A stretch of DNA of 64,000 nt from Lepeophtheirus salmonis (lineage: Eukaryota; Arthropoda; Copepoda; Siphonostomatoida; Caligidae), in the NCBI RefSeq assembly GCF_016086655.4, contig NC_052140.2, positions 1,054,001 to 1,118,000 on the forward strand, in the 5' to 3' direction. The notes under the pieces were generated by a model. It had not been told where the DNA came from, did not search any database, and saw only the letters and a program-made list of their open reading frames with translations. Position numbers and translations under genes: made by a program. Below, piece by piece: positions 57,622 to 64,000 of this stretch; within the stretch, counting starts at the first letter, position 1, and the number at the start of each line of letters is the position of its first letter.

Positions 57622-58121
57622 TTATTTGACAATAATCGTCTTCTTAGAGTACTTCTCACATAAGTCTTTGAACTCCCTGTAGCTGAGCTTTGCAAGGGGG
57701 ATAAGAGATGAGACTTTCACTAGGTCAGTATTGAATACACCATTGCTTTTATCGTTGGAGGAGAAGAGGTTGAGTACTTTGGCCATAGCCTTTAAATCTA
57801 CATGCTTTTTGTGTCTGCCACACTGTCCATGCTGTTTTAGGACACACTTCATGTTGACTTTAACACACAAGTTGCAAAGCTTGCTCAGCAAATACTTTGT
57901 TTCAGATGCATACGTCAAAATATTGGTGCCAGAGAGCTCCTTAATGAGTACTGAGTCAATTTAAAAACAGGGTCTTTCAATTCGAATGAACTTAAATATA
58001 TTCACAAGAAGTTCTACTTGATGCCCGTCTATATTTACAGAGGAAAACACTAAATACCTTTGGTGACAAGATTGATATAATCAGGCTTGTGAACAGAACG
58101 CAAAATTGGGCGGCGTTCCAT
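57622..58121 (-). CDS. Small two-exon gene, family unknown
   Basis: Exon 1 (58121-58058) starts at the first in-frame ATG and encodes 'MERRPILRSVHKPDYINLVT' K. The donor is AAAG|GTATTT. The 107 bp intron 58057-57951 ends TTTTTAAATTGACTCAG. Exon 2 (57950-57622) continues in phase 1 and reads 'LIKELSGTNILTYASETKYL', 'LSKLCNLCVKVNMKCVLKQH' and 'GQCGRHKKHVDLKAMAKVLN', ending 'LCEKYSKKTIIVK' and TAA. The spliced length is 393 bp, exactly 130 codons plus stop. Without splicing, exon 2's frame has a stop just upstream (57961-57963). The protein is mostly helical-looking, basic, with a C-x2-C-x6-C-x6-C-x5-H-type pattern in the middle; whether this binds metal is open. I do not recognise the family. 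No transposase motifs are seen. An AATAAA lies at 57433-57428. Alternative: an internal pair of exons of a larger gene. Confidence 0.5.
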
Positions 58122-58375
58122 GAACGGAACATTCAACGCTAAACGTGAGATTTTAGAGTTTCGTTCCGATAGTACTTACAAAAAATTGAAGAAATCAAAT
58201 TTTTTAACATATTTTTTAGTTTTAAAAAAAATACGATTTAAAGGGCAGATAAGCAAAGACAAACTCTTGGGAGACCTATTTGATTTTGTGGCAGTGACTC
58301 AGGGGGGAGGCCGGCTAAGGGAGCACTTTTTGAAGGCTTTTATGGGAGATGAAAGTTTCTAGTACCCCAGATACC

Positions 58376-58800
58376 TTAAACATATGAACTTGACCAGTTC
58401 ACTAATTCTGAATCATTAAGCAAATGAACCACTAAAAATGATACATTCTGTTTTTTTTTTGTTGCGAGGGCCACAATAGAGTCCTGCAGGAACACATAGT
58501 TTCCTTCTGGGTACTTGGACTTCGCCCAAGGCAAGGCCACCTTCTTGACCCCGATTTTCAGGCCTTTCGGGAACCGATACGAGGGCGTCCTCTTCCCATC
58601 CGATGCCACAATTCCCATTATAATTGCAGAGGCTGGGAACCCAGTTTTTGGTTTACCGTCTGAACCTCATCGACCGCGAAGATGAGCTAGCGGTCCTTCC
58701 TGGAGTTTCTCGACTAGTCCACGGTCCAGTTTTTCTTGTATTGTTACGGTGCTGGGGCAAATCAAATGGCCTATACTTTGCCTTTCCGCCTGAATCTCGA
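58376..58800 (-). pseudogene. Tc1-like transposase, central part
   Basis: On the - strand 'KPKTGFPASAIIMGIVASDG' and 'KRTPSYRFPKGLKIG' near 58660-58540 are the typical mid-catalytic block. 'PWAKSKYPEGNYVFLQDS' near 58530-58475 follows, with the QQDS/QQDGA aspartate kept but the first Q replaced by L. Upstream, 'FAVDEVQ'-like sequence (near 58665, another frame) is the region after the first catalytic D. About ten residues are missing between GLKIG and PWAK. After 58440 the frame is lost. It is dead and lies close upstream of the small gene's start. Confidence 0.72.
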
Positions 58801-59384
58801 CAATGAATGAACCGATATTTGTCTCTTGTAGCTCATTTGAATACTAATATGCTAATGCTGACACTATTAAAGTAGAAGTCGCGATTTGCTGTTGTAAAGT
58901 GTATACCGTACTACCTTATGATTGGAAAGCGAACGGAAATAATGGCTGAACAATAAACACGGAATGAAGAGAAAAAAGTTGTACGAACGCAAAAATAGTG
59001 GAACTTTTACAAGCCTGACTTGAAGCCGAGACTTTTCCTTTTATAACTCATGGGGCCAATGCATTCATTTTTCCCTCTTCGTCTCTTCCTCCACCGATAC
59101 TCGACCTCAATCCTCCCTTTACTCTGATAACTAAATATTTTTTTACCTAAAAATGGCGGGAAAATGCAAATAAGAGCCCAAAATGTAAATAAATCTTTTT
59201 GTATAATTTGGAAATCACTAGTAAACAACTAATATTAACATGAACCAAGTGATGATAAATTAAAAATCCTGATTTTTTCCCCCCCCACTCTTCTTCTTGC
59301 CAAGGCAAGAAACAAAAAGAATAGAAAGGAGACTATAAGGACCTTGGAAGAAGAAGACAATAGAAAATAATACATACTTATATA

Positions 59385-59600
59385 AGTGTAGAGACTCGAT
59401 CCAAGATCGAATTCTTCTTTTGTTTTGTATTTGGTATTAAGTTACTTTTTCCAGACTGATTTGGACTCATATTTCGATCCAGACTGTGATCTCTCATTTT
59501 CTGAAGACTGCAATTGAATGGTCTTCAAATCGAGGACTGATTTTTCGATCCCATTTTCTCTCAATTCCGGATTTATATCGAGGGATGGGACTTTTGGAGA
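59385..59600. repeat. MITE-like stretch with GTGTAGAGACTCGATCC end
   Basis: 'GTGTAGAGACTCGATCCAAG' 'ATCGAATTC' mirrors the left end at 56531. Repeated 'CAGACTG' and 'TCGATCC' motifs follow. The right end is unclear. Confidence 0.4.
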
Positions 59601-60429
59601 GGGAAAGGAAAAGGTGGAAGAAGCGATACTTTTGGTATTACTAAAGAAGGAATGTTGTTAAAGAAAAAACGAAATACAGCGATTAGTAACGGAAAAACAG
59701 TTGTTGCGTCTGTTCTTTTTGTGTTAACATCTCCCTCTGAAAGAAGAATTCTCTCCTATCTTTGGTGTAAATTGATTTTAAAATGTATTATAAAATGTAT
59801 ATAAATGAATTCAAATATAATTACAATATTTTCCTTCCACTAATGTTATTTTAAATGTAGAAGGTTCTCCTCTTTATAGCAATAATTCATTTTCTTCCTC
59901 CAATACCATAAAACAGGGAGCTGATATGAACAAGGGTCTTAACTCAGGGTTATATATGACTAGCTCCCTTCTTCTCCACTCTCTCGTACAAAACCCCTAG
60001 GTATTACTAAATTAAGACTCCTATTAACATCAGGTCCCTGTTATATGAATTTGATAAGGAGGGGGAATGAATATCTGCTATAAAGAAGAGCCCTTCCACA
60101 TTCAAAATAGCATTAGTGCAAGGAAAATATTATAATCTAAAAAAATATACAGTGCATTTTGTTGTTAACTGTTGATGTTTTTTGGTTGTTGTTTTTTTCC
60201 TTCATAATCAGCTATCTGAACGATGATTGGTGTAGTTTTAATTAACTCCTTTAAAACTGTGAACAATTCATAACAATTATGTGTAGAATAATAATTCAAT
60301 TCTTGGAAGATTTGGCTAACTATCTACTGATGCCTTTGGTATCACCAAAGATGTGCAAGAATTCTTCTTTCAGATGGAGATATTAATACCCATAAATTCA
60401 AATAATATGACTTGTTGGTAATCCCAAAA

Positions 60430-60640
60430 ATAAAAACCAAAAATCCACGAGGCCACTCTGACAATTTGAAGAATGTTTGAGAGAAGAAAGCTTACCTACC
60501 ATGAGATTACCCCGATCCCGATCTTCAATACTACTCCAAGTCCAACAAAGACTTACAATTATACATTTGAAACACATCCTCAGTGTGACTCTTCGTCTTT
60601 CGAGTAGTTATTACTTTATGCTCCGTCCTAGGATCAGTGC
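60430..60640 (-). repeat. Family A copy, reversed
   Basis: On the - strand: 'GAGTCACACTGAGGATGTGT', 'TGTAAGTCTTTGTTGGACTT', 'GGAGTAGTATTGAAGATC', 'ATCGGGGTAATCTCATGG' and a tail 'AACATTCTTCAAATTGTCAG'. The segment between is shortened, as in the copy at 9530. Confidence 0.68.
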
Positions 60641-60649
60641 CTATCGCAT

Positions 60650-60980
60650 TTTTGTAGAAACTACAAGAGATGAAATGACGTCATTTGAGTCGCTGATGTT
60701 ACATCATAATTCAATATCTTCCAATATCTAAGAATTCATGGCCTCTGCCAAAGAGACAAGATACCTCTGGGATGTGTGTAAGATTCATTAGTTTCTTAGC
60801 TCTTATATTATTCAATCCTAGCTATGAGTGAAGTAAAAAAAAAAGATAGCTAGGACCATAGAACTGAAAGGCCACCGATATGTATCCGTCCTTAGGGGCG
60901 TTGAATGGTAAAAAATACTGAAAGGGCGGGGAAAAGGACTGATAAAGCGATCAGTCCGAGGACTAATCCAACACTAGTTA
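60650..60980 (+). repeat. Family C repeat, uninterrupted copy
   Basis: 'GAAATGACGTCATTTGAGTC', 'ACATCATAATTCAATATC', 'AAAGAGACAAGATACC', 'TTCTTAGCTCTTATATTATT', 'AGATAGCTAGGACCATAGAA' and a right end 'AATCCAACACTAG'. It shows what the split copy at 40845-41340 looked like before insertion. TGACGTCA at 60676-60683. Confidence 0.65.
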
Positions 60981-60999
60981 TGACCAAATTTTATTTGAG

Positions 61000-62400
61000 T
61001 ACCTATGAAAGCTCATAAAAGCTACAAAATATGAATGAATATTTATAAAAGGGATTGAGTCCAATGAAGGACATGAAATTCAACTACTAACGATAAAATT
61101 GCAGGATTTTTAAGGAGGAATAAAAATATATAGACACATAAAAGAGATTTAAAGATCTTAAATCTTTCATAAGTCCATTCACTCCTTTCCTTATAATTAT
61201 AACATAAGAAATGGGGCTTTATAGATACGGGATGCAGTGGGGAATTTTTTACACTTACTAGAGCATGCATTAGCTACAAGATTTACTTTTTTTAAACCAG
61301 ATATAATATATGAAATATCCTGAAATTTAGAGTGTTTTTAATAAGATAATTTTTTGTTTCACATAATATACAGTAGATATATTTCTTTATTATTTTGCAA
61401 TTTAAATTTCCTATAAATGTAATTGCAATTGTCCACAAATAGATTTTTTTTAAGTAGTTGCTATTTTGACATTTTTATTTTGATAAGTTTGTTTTATTAA
61501 TTTAAACAGTATCCATTTAGTTCGTTTTCAATAAATACACATGCGTATGTCGTCGGGAAAAAAATATTGCTAAAAATTGGTTTGACATGATACTTTATAG
61601 AATTAAACTAAATACAATTTAGCTACTGAATTTATAATGGTGGGATACATGAAAATCAGTCAATTGTTATAATTTCTAACATACAAGAACATTTTTTTAA
61701 ATTCATTTTCATAATGTAAAATTAGCAAAATGAACCAAGAAGGAGAATTACTCCACGGATAATTATGCTAAAGAGCTATAATTGGGGGTGTTTTGTTGTT
61801 TTTTTCAAATTGGCTAATTAGAACCGGATTTTTTTTTAAAAAAAAAAACAGCACATTTTTAAGACCTCTCCGAAATTGCCAATAACTAATTATCTAATAA
61901 CACACAACTGGAAAAAATGTGTTGGAAGGACTCATATTGGGTTTCTAAACTATAGTTTTAACTATTGGGTATTTCAACTAATCACCCAAATTTGAAAATA
62001 CTCTAATAATCGACATCGTTCCTGATTAATCAGAGCTGATCAAAATAGAATAATTGTCTAGTAGTGGTCACCCATTTGTAGTACGTGTGAGAACGAGTAA
62101 AATAAGCCAATATATCTGAATGTATTATGTTTGATATTGCTTTTATTTATGTTCATGTTTGACCTTTTAATGTTATACTTTTTATATACGGAGGATCCTT
62201 AAAATCCTCTCGCCTTAATAATAAAAAGGTTTAACTAATGAAGAAAAACGAAGGGAGGAATACAATATTTGGTGATGGAGCTGGTTCCCTACAAGGGTAG
62301 TTAATTTATTAGGCATTCCTTGATATAATTAAGGAGAGTTCTAATTTTTGGTGAATGGTAAAAGTTGACATCTGATGTTTGATTAATTTTATCCAATATC
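61000..62400. other. AT-rich intergenic, nothing recognised
   Basis: No long frame, no transposase motif and no repeat that I could match inside the window. Confidence 0.45.
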
Positions 62401-62404
62401 CAAA

Positions 62405-62490
62405 TACTGTGGCCCGTCAACACAAAAGCAAGCTAGAATGATTTTTCTCAAAATTGAATGTGGATTGGATTTGTATTTCTCGGCGAATTA
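62405..62490 (+). repeat. Segment shared with 42065-42150
   Basis: 'GGCCCGTCAACACAAAAGCA' 'AGCTAGAATGATTTTTCTCA' 'AAATTGAATGTGGATTGGAT'. In this copy it lies directly left of a family B element. Confidence 0.75.
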
Positions 62491-62539
62491 TCGTTAACTT
62501 CTTATTTACACAATGAGTGTGTCGCATATATATATATAT

Positions 62540-63188
62540 TTTTTTTTTTTGGGTGGGGGGTACTTGGTTTTTGGAATATTCTTGAAAAAATTAAAAAATC
62601 TATGGCTGTTCAAAAAAATTAATTTTTTGGAAAAAAATTTCATAAATCCATTGACTTTCTCCAAAAAAAAAATTGGGAAAAAAATTCAAATATTGAATTT
62701 TGTGGGGGAAAAAAATCGAAACTCCGCTGCTGTTTGCAAAAATTTAAATTTTGTGGAAAAAAAATTCATAAATCCATTGATATTCTTGAAAAAAAAACTT
62801 GGAAAAAAATTTTGAATGTTTAATTTTTGTGATAAAAAAATCAAAAATTGAATTTGGGGAAAAAAAAAATTAAAAATCTGTTCACAAAAAAATAAATTTT
62901 TGGAAAAAATTTCAAATACTTTAGCTGTGGATTTTTGCTTAGGAAATTTAATATTTGAAAGTAAAAATATAATTTTTCAAAATTTTTTTCCAAAAAATAT
63001 AATTTTCTTTTGAATAGCTGTGGATTTTTAAAATTTTTCTCCACAAAATTTTCAAAGAAAATTATATTTTGTGGAAAATTTTTTGAAAAATTATATTTTT
63101 AATATCAAATATTAAATTTCCTATTAAAAATCAAAAATTCCATACTTGGCCAAAGCCCCTCTGGCCCACCCCCCTCCGGACACCCCGG
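62540..63188 (+). repeat. Family B element, longest copy
   Basis: At about 650 bp this has the most internal units: 'TGGAAAAAAATTTCATAAAT' 'CCATTGA' occurs at 62628 and again at 62753. Later units appear reversed ('AGCTGTGGATTTTT' at 62922 and 63016), so the body is partly palindromic. It ends with the GC-rich 'AAAGCCCCTCTGGCCCACCC' 'CCCTCCGGACACCCCGG'. Confidence 0.6.
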
Positions 63189-63244
63189 AAACTATAGCTA
63201 AAATCCTTGGGTATATTACCTCATCCCAGTAATTTGAATAATGA

Positions 63245-63380
63245 GCCTATAATTGACTCAAATATGTCTATGAAATACTGGGCTGTATATATGAAATAAA
63301 AGTGGATTGTCTCCTTTAATTCGACTTTGTTCAAGATTGTTTTTATGTTGATGCAGCACATTTGCTGTGTTTGCTCTCCC
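63245..63380 (+). repeat. Dispersed repeat with GTTCAAGATTGTTTTTATG
   Basis: 'AATTGACTCAAATATGTCTA' 'TGAAATACT' and 'GTTCAAGATTGTTTTTATGT' 'TGATG', as at 43050-43195. It lies 160 bp upstream of the CASK exon, within the presumed 5'UTR intron. Confidence 0.55.
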
Positions 63381-63509
63381 AGATTTACATCATTATAATG
63401 TTATATGTATTATAAAATTATATATTTTTTATTTACGTCAAAATGTTTTGTTAAGGTATAACAAAATTAAGACATCCTCTTCTTTCCTCCCAACTTGGCT
63501 TGTATTAAT

Positions 63510-63538
63510 TTTATTTTTTCTCTCTCTCTTTCTTACAG
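63510..63538 (+). promoter_or_regulatory. Splice acceptor before the CASK start exon
   Basis: A long pyrimidine tract (TTTTTTCTCTCTCTCTTTCTTACAG) ends in CAG at 63536-63538. It implies a non-coding 5' exon further upstream, so the promoter is not adjacent to the ATG. Confidence 0.7.
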
Positions 63539-63628
63539 ATTCAATATCATAATTACTAAGGATTTGAAAGAAGTCCAAAATTATAAAAGGAACAGAGTCA
63601 AAAGAAACCTGTCAGAGCGGACGACGAT

Positions 63629-63686
63629 ATGTCCACATGTGATGAAATCATATTCGACGATATCTATGAGCTCCACGAAGTTATAG
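63629..63686 (+). CDS. CASK: CASK homologue, first coding exon (partial gene)
   Basis: CASK is a membrane-associated guanylate kinase scaffold at cell junctions and synapses, with CaMK-like, L27, PDZ, SH3 and GK domains (family knowledge). The exon starts at 63539 with 90 bp of 5'UTR; the ATG at 63629 opens 'MSTCDEIIFDDIYELHEVI' plus the first base of a glycine codon. This matches the conserved N-terminus of animal CASK (acidic start, F-x-D-V-Y-E-L-x-E-V-I-G), where the next residues form the glycine loop of the kinase domain. The donor G|GTATTT at 63687 cuts in phase 1 within that glycine codon. The remaining exons lie beyond the window. The other frame, open through the exon, carries no recognisable protein. 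Other kinases with a YELxEVIG start are possible, but the acidic F-D-D-x-Y-E-L lead favours CASK. Confidence 0.75.
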
Positions 63687-64000
63687 GTATTTATAGCTAC
63701 TAAGGGATTCGAAAATTATATAATTAGGGGTTTGAATATTAGCTAAATTGAGGTTAGCGTTAACTTAAAAAATGTATATGTTTGTAAGAGGTATTAATAG
63801 AGATGGGATTGTTCTAAGAGCGCTATGAAAAGGCGGGAGCGAGACACATATGTTATTACTGAATTAAGACCCTTGTAAATATTATGTGCATGTTAAATGA
63901 AATTTGAGGGAGGAAAGAAAACCTTCTACATTTAAAATAACATTAGTGGGAAAATATTATAATTATATTTAAATTTTATATATATAATTATTTTACTATG

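Noticed and set aside
62513..63044. Lys/Phe/Asn-rich frames on both strands
   Set aside because: Low-complexity translations of the family B AT-rich repeats.
1..64000. CRISPR arrays, bacterial operons, ribosome binding sites, riboswitches
   Set aside because: The window is eukaryotic; the direct repeats seen are transposon-derived and irregularly spaced.
1..64000. tRNA, 5S or snRNA genes
   Set aside because: I looked for internal promoter boxes (GGTTCGANNCC-type) and found none in a tRNA-like context.

Overview
The window looks like animal nuclear DNA, most likely arthropod and specifically a sea-louse-type copepod such as Lepeophtheirus. It is strongly AT-rich and gene-poor, introns are short with GT..AG borders, and the intergenic DNA is packed with decayed DNA transposons. 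Many of these are Tc1-like transposase pseudogenes of the kind I associate with caligid copepods. The species call is inference from that style, not from a diagnostic marker.

Two conserved host genes are recognisable. An IMPACT homologue (RWD domain plus UPF0029 domain, two exons) lies at 3088-3993 on the + strand. The first coding exon of a CASK homologue (MAGUK scaffold kinase) lies at 63629-63686 on the + strand, inside an exon that starts at 63539 after a strong splice acceptor. CASK must continue to the right of the window. A short two-exon gene of unknown family is supported by reading frame and splice phase at 57622-58121 (- strand). Two isolated candidate exons (17751-17921 -, 46445-46618 +) have clean splice borders and open frames but no recognised product.

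The rest is a layered record of mobile elements. Left part (1-8 kb): a broken P-element/THAP9-like transposase (158-1720), a piggyBac-type MITE (4400-4629), a non-LTR retrotransposon fragment (5040-6320, -) and an internally deleted mariner with both ends (6510-7208). Middle (8-45 kb): about twenty copies of one dispersed ~400 bp repeat ('family A'), Tc1-like relics, one Tc1-like element with ~50 bp terminal inverted repeats inserted inside a family A copy (25355-26494), a MITE with an internal 98 bp tandem duplication (27277-27572), AT-rich non-autonomous elements with CAGGGG.GTCCGCAGGGG-type ends ('family B'), a foldback element (36080-36411) and a hAT-like element with an 8 bp target duplication (42194-42903). 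Right part (45-64 kb): more Tc1-like tails, MITEs with TAGTGTTG ends, repeat pairs matching the 41-42 kb region, the unknown small gene, and the CASK start.

I found no sign of an organised new multi-gene system. The best leads are the unknown two-exon gene, the candidate exons, the abundant family A repeat with nested insertions, and an apparent excess of the CRE palindrome TGACGTCA, partly carried by repeats. All repeat boundaries were judged by eye and are approximate.
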